Shown: positions 45,942 to 58,819, counted from the stretch's first letter. The stretch is 64,000 nucleotides of DNA from Acanthococcus lagerstroemiae (GCA_031841125.1 CM063114.1:32075574-32139573), one strand, 5' to 3'. Program-made: numbers and translations. The notes: generated by a model from the letters alone, not told the origin.

Positions 45942-47951
45942 CAGTGAAACGTCGTTTATCCGCACTAATTGGGATCGAGGGTTGTGCAGATAAAAAACTT
46001 TGCGGTTAACCGAAATTGTGTATATTCAATGCAAAAAAACATGACTAAGATTAATTTTCCATCATACAGTATAACTTAGAGTAAATATTTAATAAAAGAT
46101 ACACAATTTCCATTACTGTTTATCCATAAAGTAATCCGAAATCTTCTTTTGAACTGCACCGGTGCATCTCTTTTTTGCAGCTAAATCTCTCATCCTCTTC
46201 AGCAGCAGGAGTTGTGTTGTGCAACCTTCAGCCTGTTTCTCATACCATGACAGTGCGGTCTCTAAAGCAGTGAAAGCCTCTTGATGACTCGGTCCTCCTT
46301 CTTCTGCTCCTTCATTATCTGCACCTTCATCTTCCTCCTCACTTTCTTCTTGAACGAACGAAACAATTTCATTATCATTAAGAACCTGGAATCCTGGATC
46401 ATCCTCATTTTCCAACCAAGCAAGCGCATCCTCTGCATCGCAGTCAGAAACCCTAGAATTTGAGGAAATAATTCTTCTACCATTTCATTCACATCTTCCT
46501 GAACAGTGTTGAAGTCACTGTCTCCATTGACTTCTCTTCTTCCTAGCAGTTTATTCCAGGCGTTCCCAAGATTTCCTCTTGTCATTGAATTCTAAGCATC
46601 TGCTATCATGTAGCAACAATCTTTGAGATTAAGTTGCTTTGCAAATGAAATCACGCTTTCCTCATCATCCGCTGACAGCAATAAACGACGCAATACATCT
46701 TTCTTATAAATTCTCTTGACCTTCGCAATCACGCCTTGATCCATGGGCTGAATCAAAGCTGTCACATTTGGGGGTAGGTATCTTACTTCAAAATTCTCGT
46801 CAACTTGATTTAAGGATTCCATGTTTGGATGCGATGGTGCATTATCAAGCAAGAGAACCACTTTTCCACTTTTCTTTTCTTTTTCTCGAAATTTCTTCAC
46901 TTCTGGAATAAAAGTGTGTGCATACCAGTCATAAAATACATCACTGTTCATCCAAGCACTGGCTTGGTTCTTGTAACACACAGGAAGATTTTTCACGTTT
47001 TTGAAACAGCGCGGATTTTTTGATTTACCGATCATGAGAAGGGGCAAAGAATGAGTACCATTTGCATTAGCACATACCATAAGGGTCACACGTTCTTTGC
47101 TGATCTTGAATCCAGGAGTTTTCTTTTCTCTCTTTGACGCAAGTGACTTTCGTGGTAAGGCCCTCCAGTTCAGTCCTGTTTCATCAGCATTGTATAAGTC
47201 ACTCAGAGATAAATTTTCTTCCTCCATGTACTCGGAGAATTTAATTTTAAAGTTTTCAGCTGCTGTAGGGTCACTGGATAAGCGTTCTCCTTCGATGTCC
47301 ATCTCTCGAACTCCATGACGTGCTTTGAAATTCTTCAACCATCCAGTACTAGCCTTGAAATCAGTAGAACCACCCAACTTTTAATTCAATAGCAACGCTT
47401 TTTCACACAAAAGAGGTCCAGCGATAGGATCTCCTTTGCTCCTCCGTTGGGTGAACCACATGAATAGAGCTTCTTCCAATTTTTCATTCTGCGCTGATCT
47501 CATAGTTTTTCTTCGTCGTGACCCGTCTTCACTATCGAGCTTCGATGCATAATTCAAAATTTCTACTCGTCGTTTTTTTAGATCGTAGACTGTCCTCTTT
47601 CCAATGTTATACTGAATGACTAAAGCATCAATACTTTCACCTTTATCGAGTTTACGAATAATCTCCACTTTTTTCTCAATTGATAAAACATTTCGACTGC
47701 GTTTAACTTCACAACCACTCGTTGAGGCCACAATTGCTGTACTAAAAATTTAAATCACGCTCACTTGTGTCTTGTCTAATACCGTATGTACGTATGTACA
47801 GTACTATGCAAGTAAATACCGGACTCAGTCAGTCAAAAACGGTCAGGTTATAAACAGTTTCAGATAGTTGTGATTTTTTCTTTTTTTTTTGGACGTGTGC
47901 GGATAATTGACGTTGCGGATAATTGACGTGCGGATAAACGACGTTTCACTG
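45942..47951 (-). mobile_element. Tigger/pogo-family DNA transposon, full length (2010 bp)
   Basis: Perfect 24-bp terminal inverted repeats beginning CAGTGAAACGTCGTTTATCC are flanked by TA on both sides (45940-45941 and 47952-47953), the Tc1/mariner-superfamily target. The right end contains three subterminal GCGGATAA units with GACGT spacing (about 47899-47945). The transposase gene lies inside on the minus strand. Confidence 0.93.
46113..47731 (-). pseudogene. Tigger-like transposase with two nonsense codons and a frameshift
   Basis: The protein starts MASTSGCEVKRSRNVLSIEK, followed by a CENP-B-type helix-turn-helix (KVEIIRKLDKGESI to GKRTVYDLKKRR). Next come the second DNA-binding domain (GWLKNFKARHGV) and the DDE domain with NADETGLNW, LLLDNAPSHPN and ALIQPMDQGVI as the three catalytic aspartate regions; 34 residues lie between the second and third. 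An acidic C-terminal tail (EESEEEDEGADNEGAEEGG) ends ISDYFMDKQ. In-frame stops are TAA at 47381-47383 (after KALLLN) and TAG at 46592-46594 (after MIADA). The tail is in another frame from about 46440. All else is colinear, so the inactivation looks recent. This is the jerky/Tigger group. Confidence 0.93.
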
Positions 47952-47953
47952 TA

Positions 47954-49849
47954 CTTCAATTTTTTTTTCCCCAAGTGGAAATGTGTCACACCGGTCATGA
48001 GCTGATAGGCCACGACCCAGGAAGTAAGGAATTGTAAACAAGCTAATCCTCTCACAGGACAGTGCCACGATAATGGCATTATTGAACTTCGATCTTACGT
48101 ACAGATATAGATAATTTTTTTATAACAGCAGACAGGCAGTGATGCAGCCATTCCGCAATATGAAGGTGTAAAAATCAGCATTCTCGAAGGAGTAAATAAA
48201 AAATAACCACGGCCCAAGAACTAAACCTAGTTACCAAACTTCATACTTCTCTGGAGGTGCCATGCTGCCATGGTACACTTTTGGTCCCATTTTTTGGTAT
48301 TAATCTAGGCTGCAATCCCTCTCAAATAAATTCTCGTGTCATTTTCTCCAAAAGTCGCTCGGTTTTTTTAATATTGTGACATAGAAATTCTGATATACGA
48401 GAGATAATGAGCCACAGCCTTGGAATTTTCGGGTATGTCAGCGATTTATAATGCACATAGGGGAGGACGCATTTGTGTGTATTGATGGGAACAGATTGAG
48501 AGGATAATACTCTACGGTGTTTTTTTTTTTTATAGGTATTACGTATACATTCGTAATTTGACGTAATGTAGCACACAATAACTGAATTATGGACTTTTTC
48601 TGAGAATTATCTAAATATGATTGTCGTAGAAGGGTATAATACTTCACGAGTATAAAAGTCTGCGCTGAATGTATAACTGCAAGTTGCTGATAGTGCAGAG
48701 TTCAGCAGGCCATAAAATAACATACAAAGTGGGCGGCACTAGTGCCGCCTAGTGGCGAATTAGTGCCGCGCAGTAAAGTACGATTGTCATCCAGTACCAT
48801 AATGTCCATAACACACATCACTAAACAAAAAAATCTGCTTAGTTGATAACATAACTCTTGAAAATAAAAAATACTCACTTTTTTCCCCCTAACAATATTT
48901 TATTTTATTATATAAGTAGTTTAAATTTTCCTTTCTAGTCTGTACGATGTACTGAGTGTAGATATTTACTGAAAATCTTAAGTGATGTGTGTCGCAGTTC
49001 TTTCAATCTACTAGTTATTTTTTCGTGTTACTGTGTCGAGTGTTACCCCTGTGCTATCACACTACAAATCTACAATATATCGAAGAAAATCAACCGCAGA
49101 TGTTACTTTCACTATAGTACTAAAACCAAATTTGGTCATAGTTCTTATTTGATTATTATTAATATATATATTTTTTTTAGTGATAAGCCTAAATTTTTAA
49201 AAAGTTATATTTGTTGTTAGTTTTTGTACGATGTTATTTTCATAGTGGTATATTCTGTTTACAGTTTATAGATTTTAATTTTATTTTGGTGCTTTCATTA
49301 TGATAGTACTGAATTACTGAAGCCAAATTTGGTTAAATGAGTTACTTTTTTTCTCTTTTTTTTTTCTTGTTCTGAAAAAATATTGAAACAAATATCACTT
49401 TCAATACAGTACTGGAGTTATTACTTGTTTTTATTGCTTCTACTTTGATTTAATTGATTAAAATTTAAATAAAACGCTCTGGTCACGATGTCAACATTGA
49501 AATTGAACGGTATTTTATCACTAAAAATTGGTTTAGTTGTAGGAAGAGGGGGGAGGGGTGTAAGAAAAATTAGTAAAGGTATTTCAGGAAAAGAAGCATT
49601 ATGTATGTAGCAAAATATGCCACAAGAAAAAATTGTCACTTATGATTATTAGTGCCGCCCAGTGAAACTTGCTTAAAATATGCTCTGGAGTTCAGACAAA
49701 TGAGTTGCAAATATACAGTCACTCACGCGTTTCGAAGGTAAGTACCCAGTACCTACCAAACTAATAAAAGATCAAAGAAGAAGGCTGGCAGAACTTATGG
49801 AGTACATAGCTTAGTGGAAGGTGTGGAAAGCATGTGCGGATTAAAAGCT
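47954..49849. other. Intergenic sequence, weak CCACGGCCC motifs
   Basis: CCACGACCCAGG (near 48012), CCACGGCCCAAG (near 48207) and CCACAGCCTTGG (near 48412) resemble the motif cluster at 32.6-34.1 kb. A short phrase, AGTGCCGCC or AGTGCCGCG, recurs four times (near 48740-48772 and 49650). No gene is supported. Confidence 0.4.
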
Positions 49850-50171
49850 TAAAACGGCGGCGGCGCCAGTTCGTATTCGTATTTTTGCGGGCGAATACAC
49901 AAAATACCTAAGAAAGAATACAAGCAGGCTCGCAATGGCCATTAGAGTAGACAGGGCACGGGCGGCAAGTACGAGTACATAAATGTACTGTGAACTGCAA
50001 ATGTGAACTGTGTTCCGGTTATGTAATTCTAATCGAAGAGACGTCGGCGTCGCGTCATAGCGGCGGTTAACGCGCGAAGCCGGAGTCGATTCGAGAGTCG
50101 GGAGTCCGGACAGTGGAAGCGGCCGAATCGGAGTTCGGAGACCAGCGGGCAACGGCAGCGTGGATATAAGG
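49850..50171 (+). promoter_or_regulatory. Possible promoter and untranslated first exon
   Basis: A GC- and CpG-rich patch in AT-rich surroundings ends in a plausible splice donor, ATATAAG then GTAAAAAA (50171/50172). A matching acceptor occurs 565 bp downstream, before the signal-peptide exon. No TATA box or initiator was singled out, so the transcription start is not defined. Confidence 0.35.
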
Positions 50172-50791
50172 TAAAAAAATGTTTACAGCAGCAGGTAGAG
50201 CGAAGCATATCCGAGGGAGGAGTGAGAAGAACTCTCACTTTCACCGTGCACCGGCTCGGACTCCCTCTTATTCTGCGCGGTTACAACAGCCCCCTTTTAT
50301 AATGATTCTGTAGTGGACCACCATGGCGGTGCTCATTTGTACACCACCAGCCATGGCTACCTTCTCTTTCCACAGACATACGTCAGGATGCATTTGCTAA
50401 ATGTACTAAATGGTAATCATTATATTATCACGTATCTCACTCAATATATCCAATCGATACGAATAACGCGTAACCGGTTTTTCGGAGAATACGAAAATTT
50501 GTCATTCGCACGCACTCGCCGAGAATAATTTTTTAATAATTAATGCCGTTATCGATCAATTCGTTTGTTTTTCTCGTTTTTTATTCTTTATTGCTTCTTT
50601 TCTGATCGTTTTTCGTTGTTCTGTTGTTGACTGCATCAACACCGAAGGCTCAAATGCGCGCTTTTAAATGACAAAGTTGTAACCCACGTTTTTGTATCGA
50701 CCTGTCGAGTAGTTTTTTTTTTCTTCTTCTTACAGTTGCCGCGCTGTGCTTCTGACGTTAAAGAATTATTGTAATCGCCGGTGACAGTAAA

Positions 50792-50885
50792 ATGAAAATT
50801 GTATTGAACTTTCTCAGTATCGTGTTATTATTTCTATGTTTGCGTATACGAGTAACGAGAGCAGTGCTACCGGTAAACGCCACGC
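50792..50885 (+). CDS. Signal-peptide exon of a second secreted-protein gene (partial)
   Basis: The exon runs from an acceptor (T/C-rich tract ending TTACAG at 50736) through 55 nt of leader to an ATG at 50792, and to a consensus donor GTAAGT at 50886. It encodes 31 residues, MKIVLNFLSIVLLFLCLRIR then VTRAVLPVNAT, a typical signal peptide with a cleavage region around TRA. It ends in phase 1, the same phase as the signal-peptide exon of the takeout-like gene 34 kb upstream. A paralogue is possible but unproven. Later exons were not found up to the window end. Confidence 0.6.
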
Positions 50886-53800
50886 GTAAGTCGCTTTTCA
50901 TTCCTTTCTCACTCTTTCACGCTTCCACTCACTTTCCTCTTAAGTATGTTTTTAAAATGTAAATAATAATAATTAAAAATTATATTTCGTAATTGCCTTC
51001 GTTACACGCAATACGTTTACAAGATTGTATACGAAATTATTGCACACTCGCGTAATACGACCTATATACATTCGAACTCTTTAGAACGACCATTTGTCCA
51101 TTCAGTACATCGACGAACAACTATTTTTACTTTTAACTTACAATACTGGCCTTCAAGTAGGTACAGGAAACACTTGTTTAAAAATTGGCGTAAAATAACG
51201 GTAACTTATAACATTTCCTCGAAATGTGAGAAATACGCAGTTCCAAGGACCCGCTGTGGTCGTCAAATTAGAGCTAAATGGGCTCATCCGCGGCTCCAGC
51301 TCCAACAATTATAGAATTGCGATCCACTCCCAAGCACGAGTTTTCAAAATGAAAATGGGAAAATCTATCGTACTTCAACCTCGGTAACACTCGATAACTC
51401 TGTAAGAAGTACTTGTTTCGAGTTCCTTCAGTCCGCCCCCCCCCCTCCCACCCCGAGTTGAATCACCCTGGAACGAAAAGGTGGAGTACAAGATATATCT
51501 TTGGCTTCGAAGATGAAAACAACTTACTTCACTCTTAATTCCGGAACAAAATGTCAGTCTAGTTTCACTTCAGACTAGTATTTCTGTACATTCTCATATT
51601 TTGTATCCGGATGAATGGTTTGTATGTGGTGGTGTGTAAGATTCATGTGTGAGTTTTGCACAAAAATGAAAATAATTGAAAACTTTGTTTTTGTATCATA
51701 ATCCAAGAACGTGCAAATTCAATGCAAAATTTAGTTTTGCACAAAAATGAACGTTATTGAAAAAACTATTTTCGTATCGTGATTTAAAAGTGTGCAAATT
51801 AATGCAAATTTTAGAGAAATATTGTTTGCATAAAACTGAATTTTATTGAACAAAAAATTTGACTGTTTCCTCTAGGTAATAATCAATTTTAGTTTGAATG
51901 TAACGGTTAATCTTCCCTCTGTCATATAATAACTGCTGTTGCGTAAGATCTCATTAATAATTAATTAGCAATTCGTTATCAGTGCATTCGAATTTCGTTC
52001 CTGTGAGTTTATTTTTTATTTTCGGTGATTCACGTGCGTGTGAACTGCAGCAATGATTGCGGCATGCGACACTGCTGTTTGTGTTCTGGATTTCCAGTGT
52101 TAGTGAACAGAATTAGATAAATATGAAGCTTCTGAAGAATGGATTCAGGAAAATGGGGAATGAAAGCGGCAGAGTTGGAGACGCTGCCGTCGATTGAAAA
52201 GGAAGAAAAACGTACCAAAAGGAAAAAACTATTTTTTAGTCCACGAACAACCCCCTGTTCATCGCCTGCGAAAAAGTATATTATTGAGTTGAATTTGTAT
52301 AAGCTTTTGTATTACCAACTTAAAATTTGTGTTTTGTACAGTCTTATACTCTTTGATAACAGGTTGCCCAAAGTACCATAAAGCCTGGGTTTACACATTC
52401 CCTCGCATCCCTTGAAACGTGTCTGCGTTGAATCAGTTAAGAATAATATTTATTGGAAATCAACTGTATCAATGTTTTAGTATCTACATATTTTGTGTGT
52501 GTGTGTGCAGGGTGGAGGGGGGGGGCTAGCAGCTGCAAAAAATGCACAAAAATATGCAAATATGTGCATTTATCAACACAGTTATACAATCTGCACGTTC
52601 CTGTACGTTTTATAACATTTTTGGATATTTCTGCACATTTTAATGTTGTAAAGCAAAAAAATGCAAGATTATAAAATTATGCAAATTTGTGCATTTACCT
52701 ACATTTTTACACAAATTGCACATTGTTGTACATTTCTGTATCGTTTCTTCATATTTTTGCACACTTCAGTATCACGAAACAAAATAAAGCAGGTCTGTGA
52801 TTGGTTAGAAATTTGTATTAATATGTAACAAAACTTGAACATTTCCCATTGCACAAAATTGTATCACTTTTGCAGATCGGGAGAGTAAAATCGAGCAAAT
52901 TGTCGTAAAGTGATGCGAGATGAAGTCCACATATTGCGTATTCAGGTCGCAGGTACAAAGTGTACAACTGTCGGTAAAATACGTAATTACAAGCCATAGG
53001 GTATTTTCGAATGAATGATTTCCTTAACGATACTTCTGAAGGGATTGAGATACGGTCAGTTGAAAAAGTTACTACCTTTGTCGCATCAAAATTGTTTTCA
53101 CGTCGTTACCAAACAGTTGAGGCAATCTACTAAGAAATCATGGGGAATGGTTCAACGAGGTATTTACGCAATCTGTTCTCGCCCTTCTTGAAAATTAAAT
53201 TTGCGAGAGTTTAAAATTTTAGTTTATCCAATTGGCTAACGAATTGACAAATGACATTACAATAAGGAATTATAAAATAGGGCAAATGAGTATTTTTGAT
53301 ACTTGCCTACGAAGGCAAATCGTTTTCCCCGAAGGATAAGGAAACAAGGGGGGAATTTTAATGGAAAATTATTGAAAAATTAGTATTTTTGGCAACAATG
53401 TATACGAAAATTTACTTTGCATACCCTCATTCGAATGATTCTGTTATTTTGTCAGTGGAAGTCGTAGATGACCGGAGTGTTTTATCATTCTATCTACATA
53501 TTTCCAATCATTCCGGAAGTAAGAAATGTTTCCAACTGAATAACCACATGCAGCAAGTCTCTGCAAAAGTAGGGGTGAGCACGAATATCTACATCTACAC
53601 GTGAAACATTACTCGCTATACACAGTTGAAGAAAATTCATTCGCTATGAAATATTCTACCACTCTGGCAAGATGGCAAAAGGGGAGGGATCACTGAGGCA
53701 GTTCACCCCGAGTGCCACGAAATTAATAGTTTCTTCCCTCCGGAATACTCTTTTCCTTTTATTTCCGGTGGTTATTCTCCCCATGTCCTGTGGAAAGTAC

Positions 53801-54163
53801 GGGTATTCTTGTATACTTGGTAGAACTAATATATTCCGAATGGTAAGCCCTGCGAAGGCTACGAAGTAATTCCCAATAGGAATGTCGCTCGAGTTAAGAA
53901 AAATACCCCTAAAAATTTTCCAGAATGATAAAATGCTCTTCCCACTTTAACGGCGCAAATCAATAAAAACTTCTCAAATTGCTCTACTCGTGAAACGAAG
54001 AAAACTTTGTATTTCGGAAAATAGGTGCCCCTCCCTTTCAATGCTGCTCACTTTCTGATGCCTCTAGTTCATTAATTTTAAGCAGTCACATCCAGAAAAT
54101 AACTTCTCTCAGTTCTTGCTGTACCTAGCTAGCTGACTAGCGAGGTCAACTGAGCTGAACTAT
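50886..54163. other. Putative intron or intergenic sequence with short-word repeats
   Basis: A two-unit repeat of about 81 bp (GTTTTGCACAAAAATGA at 51652 and about 51733) and a zone rich in TGCAAAT/TGCACA words (52530-52790) may belong to one element. A GT run occurs near 52495. No downstream exon of the signal-peptide gene was recognised. Confidence 0.45.
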
Positions 54164-54167
54164 ACAG

Positions 54168-55332
54168 GGGTGATTCTCCGAAAAATGGACAATTCAACGT
54201 GGACAAAAACAAAAAAAAAGAGGTTCCCTTTTCAATTTTTTTTCGTTGAAATCGATACTAAGGGTATTGAGAAACCATATTCCGGTACCGGCCACGCTTA
54301 AATTTGATGGGGGGGGGTAGAAAAAATGGTCGTCCACGTTGAAAGACAAATTTTTCACGTTTACATAGTGTGATAAGATGAGGCTGTACGATCACACAGC
54401 GGCACCGTGGGTTACAATCTCACGGATCACGGTTTTATGAAGTACCAAAAATTCATCTAGGAAAGTAGTTTCTGCACGAAGAAGATTTAAAGGCTGTTTC
54501 TACAGACTGCTTCTAAGTGTCGAAAGATTCACGTCCTTCAACGTGGATACAAAAATACGCGAGTATCCACGTTGAATAATATTTTATGTCCACGTTTAAG
54601 GACAAAATCGCCTTTTTCCTTTTCCCATTGGATGAATATGTGGAGAATATTTGATACATGTTGCTGAATGTAATGTGGCCAACATTAGATATATTATTAC
54701 GTTTTTACAAATTCCGGGCTGTAAATTCAATATGGCTGTTGATGTCCACGATGAAGGACAACTTTTTTTTTTAGAAATCATGATCTCAGCAATAAATGAG
54801 TATTTTAGCATACAAATTATCATTATTTCACAGAAGTTCTTACACAGCCTTCTAAAGGAAGTTATGAGGAAGTTATATGAGCATTTGAGAGAAGCTTATG
54901 CTTATAGTGGAACCCTACAGAGAGGTTTGAAAATTATCCACGTTGAAGGACATATCTCTTCCTAGACACAACTTTGAGGCATCCTAAGGGCACTTAACTT
55001 GGTTAGAAAAAGATTGTAAGATCTATACCGTGTTGCCTCAACTTACCTCTTCAACAATAGAAAACAGTAGTTCCTGAATTTTATGTATTAAACCCTTCCA
55101 GCGAGCAAAAAAAAAACGAAACTAGACCAGGTTGACACCCACGTTGATGGACATTTCAGGTGCATTTTCGATTTTCTAAGGATGTTCTGCTGAACTAGGG
55201 AGAGCTTTTACCACTGTCTCCATCAGAAGAGTTCATTTCCTCAATTTTGACATATTGCGCATAGCATTCTGATAATAAGTGGCAGAGTTACAACCCATTT
55301 ACATGAATTGTCCATTTTTCGGAGAATTACCC
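54168..55332. mobile_element. 1.17 kb TIR element with CGTGGAC motifs, copy 2
   Basis: An inverted copy of 4067-5234 with the same terminal repeats. A 4-bp direct repeat ACAG flanks it (54164-54167 and 55333-55336), a candidate target duplication. CAACGTGGA-type motifs, or their reverse complement, occur near 54194, 54333, 54539, 54564, 54592, 54744, 54939 and 55138. The open frame 54651-54965 (+, 104 codons) corresponds to the minus-strand frame of copy 1, but no domain is recognised. Confidence 0.75.
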
Positions 55333-55336
55333 ACAG

Positions 55337-56585
55337 ACATACGGACATGGAGCGCAAAGAATAACATTTCCCTAATAATGCAGGGGAGTTCCGCTCAGTG
55401 GTCCGGAATCTCGAAAACGTGAGCACTACCAAAATAATTACGGATAAAATAGTAAAATAGCGACATTTCCTGGTGTAGCGGATGCGTCCTTTGAAGTTTC
55501 GGACTACCGCACGCTACTTCGAAAAATTGAATTGAAGAACGATGTACAGGGTGTCTAATAAACTGCGCCCAGTCTTTACTTCTGAAAGTAGTCGGGTCAA
55601 AATATGCCACAGCAGAATCTCAATATAGTAAAGTCTAGATCTTTAGAGTGAAAAATTTTTCCATCCTTCGGGCCTGAAACGTTCCATCAAATTGAATTTT
55701 CAACTAAGAACGTATCAAACAAAGTATCGAGCTTGGAGTGTCTCGAATCGTTGATTTCGAGTATCCAGCCAGATTTTTAATTCCCAAATTCATAGTACTC
55801 TCGTGAAGTAGATGAAATGACCTGTCTCAAAAAAATCGAACTACAGAATTAAAAAGGTGAGTTTCCGGGTTGCTGATTTCATAAATTTCACCAGGTTTTT
55901 TATTAAGTCTCGATTCAATTCCGTCTGCCCATTTCAACTAAGAAATTTTAATTTAAGGACCCGAATCTAAGTCAAATCGGAAATATAATACAATTTTCGA
56001 AATCAGTGACTCAGAAAACTCTAATTGTAATGCTTTAATTTTTCAAAATATAAAAGTCTTTTGTCGCATTTCGATCCGACTTTTGGGACAAAAATAAATA
56101 TGAAGACAGTGCATTTCGTTAGATATCCTGCATTCAATTTAGAAACGCATTAGGTAGTGAGGAATGTGGTTCATAACTATAACGAAGCACGAGCTGAACC
56201 TCAAGTTTCATTAAGCTTTATATAAGAACTGTAAAACGCTTATCGATTATCGAGTGAAGTTGAAATTTTCTGGATCTTTTGTTTATAAAGTGTTATCCAC
56301 TGATTCCTAGGACCTTTTTACTTCCGTTCTAGGAGGATCTGTAGCTGTAGCCCTTTTAGCTTCTCTGTAAGAGCTTGCATTCTTTATTATTCGTGCCAAA
56401 GCCAAATGGAAAAAAAACTAAATATTCGAAATCAAATTGAAAAATAGTACTGCTGCGGGAGAATACAAAAAAGACTGCTTGAAATTTGAAAATTAAGTTT
56501 CTTGAAGAAGTTAACTGTCCAGCTGTGCTGCATAAAGATAATTAAGCGACCCAGATTAAAGTCCTACACACGGGATAGCATAATG
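55337..56585. other. Intergenic sequence, no gene seen
   Basis: AT-rich; short frames only. A TACAGGGTGTCTAATAAACT word near 55551 could be a transposon end without a partner. Confidence 0.5.
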
Positions 56586-56697
56586 GGTCACCATTTTGGC
56601 GCACACCGTGCCCGCGGATGCCGAATCCGAATATGCGGAGCGTACCGCGTAGTAAATTTGGCACCGACGGGCGCGGTGTGAGCCAAAATGGCGGTCC
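56586..56697. repeat. 112-bp palindromic repeat
   Basis: The left arm, GGTCACCATTTTGGC then GCACACCGTGCCCG, and the right arm, read in reverse complement as GGACCGCCATTTTGGC then TCACACCGCGCCCG, are inverted copies with few differences. The CpG-rich centre holds two shorter inverted words. It is a hairpin-forming MITE-like sequence. The duplicated block downstream begins within its right arm. Confidence 0.7.
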
Positions 56698-57980
56698 TTT
56701 ATACTTGGGTATTTAGGGCTCTACCGAAATCAACGGTGGAAAAGTGGAAAGGTGAACTGTACTCGTAGCTATGCCTGATGAAAAGGTGCTTAAAATCAAC
56801 GTACATTATGTTTTTTCCTTTTGAACGTTGCTAACGAAGTCAACAAAATATGTGTGTCTACTTGCTTAGATGATATATCTCTCCTAAGCGTACTTGACAT
56901 GGGACTATAAGTGATCAACTTCATCATAATATATACCTTCGTGTTTCATGTCACTACTTGAAAAAACTAAATAAATCTGGAATGGAAAACATAAAGCGAT
57001 TTTCAAGCTCATAAGCGCAAATATCTGACTTAAAGTGGGGAGGGGCTCATAAGGAGGCTGGCAAGTATCATGATAAAACTGAAAATTCTTCCAATCGTAC
57101 AATTTTATTAATGCTCAAAATTCTTTCGAAAATATAATTTTTCAATTTTTCTTGGGAGAAGGCTTGCAGAAGATCTAGGGAGCTAAGTCCCAAAGCCCAC
57201 CTATTTGCGCCTATATTATGATGAGGGCATTCTGGTAATTTGCAAAGAGGGCGCACTCGTTATTGATGAGGATTGCAGCACCTCTGAACATGCAACTCGT
57301 GTATTACGTCAAACGCCAAATCTGCTACCATTCGAGCGCAGTGAAAAGTAGCCTTTTCCTAGCCCTGCAATCTTGTTTCATCGCAAGTGTCCAGGCTGGT
57401 CACTTTCCACATGTACGAGGACTTTCCCCGTGCATCTTTTTGCTGTTCTACCGTGATTTCGTAGCAGTTGGTAATCTTTCTCGATATACAAACTATAATT
57501 ATTGTGAAAATTAGTCAACATCTAATAGCCCCACTTTGGCCCTTGTCAAAGAAGTGCATAGATACCATCGGACTGAGCTCGACAATATGAAATTAATGCA
57601 ATTTGTGTGTAAAAATTCTGCTGCCCCAGGTGTGTCAGGTCTGAGAATAACTCAAATCACCAGATCGTGGCCAATCGCGAAGGGATGAGATGATATTGCA
57701 CTCGTGTATCAATTTATGGATGCCGCTAGAGGAGCAAATGGACCATTTTTAAGAATTCGCCCGTTTTAGATTTTTTAAATGTTTTTTCACCTTAAAAGGC
57801 TTTGCCCCCCCCTCCTCTCTGAAATCATCTTGATTTCCCTCTCCTGTTTTTCCGGGAAAATATGTGACGGTGCCCGTGTGATCAGATTATTATCTCAAAT
57901 GATCACTTAACTATTACGACGGTATTAAAGTTTTCAACGAGGGGCTGAAACCATTTAGTCCATTATAGAAGGGTCTCTGA

Positions 57981-58050
57981 GGTCTGGTTGGCCGAGTGGA
58001 TAGCGCGTGCTGGTCTCAGAATCCGAAGGTCCCGGGTTCGAACCCACGAA
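57981..58050 (+). repeat. tRNA-like polymerase III head (SINE or tRNA pseudogene), copy 1
   Basis: Contains an A box TGGCCGAGTGG (57989-57999) and a B box GGTTCGAACCC (58035-58045) at tRNA-like spacing. The sequence after the B box does not pair with the 5' seven bases, so no acceptor stem closes and it is not an intact tRNA gene. It is most likely the head of a tRNA-derived SINE. Confidence 0.65.
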
Positions 58051-58819
58051 GCAACTAGCCCGAATTTTCGACCTAGGCCGGTTTTTCGGCCAGAAGGAAA
58101 GAGGTCTAAGACAGCCCTAACCAGCCTCCCCGACGTCTCTGAAGCAATGTTCGAAAAAGGCGGATTCCAGGACTCGGGTGGACAGCAAATTAGAAAAAGA
58201 GATAGAAGGGTTTCTGAAAGGATGCATCGCTACACTCGAGAGAAGAAAGATACGAGTATGTAGCCTACGTGCAACACGATTAAGTCGATGAGATGACGAT
58301 ATGGTAATCCTATATAGAAACCGAGTACGAAAACTCGTAATATCCGGAGATCGTTGGATGAGTGCATCGAAAAGGTGTTGCGCGTTGAAAACCAATTCGA
58401 GTTAACTTTGAATGCCATAACTCGGAGCAGCGGTGTACGTAGACGCGCAAATAAATGCACATACTCGTAGTACACATTAGATTGTCACATTTGTAAGGTT
58501 TGGTATCCGAAATAAATCAGTCTGCATGAAACCTTCATTGGTAATCTTACCAGCGAATAATGTAGAGTGCGTATACCTACAAGTATTTAGTAGATACTAG
58601 GTAGGTACGTAGCCTATTTTATTCAAGCTCGCTTGCGGCACGTGCATCACGTACCCGATACCCGGTATCCGGTGACCGGACTGATGAGTACCTATGCGGT
58701 TAAGCTAAAACACATCGCACGTACTGCTTATTATTCACAGATTCCCTCGTAGTAATGAACTAGACATTGCAAGTATGAAGTACGTATATTGTAGTGTAGT
58801 ACCGATTCGGTACTAGAAA

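Noticed and set aside
57981..58050. Functional tRNA gene
   Set aside because: The A and B boxes are good, but the acceptor stem does not close and no anticodon stem is clear.
58117..58475. Minus-strand ORFs of 92 and 81 codons in the duplicated block
   Set aside because: They overlap each other and the plus-strand frame, with no domain or splice support.
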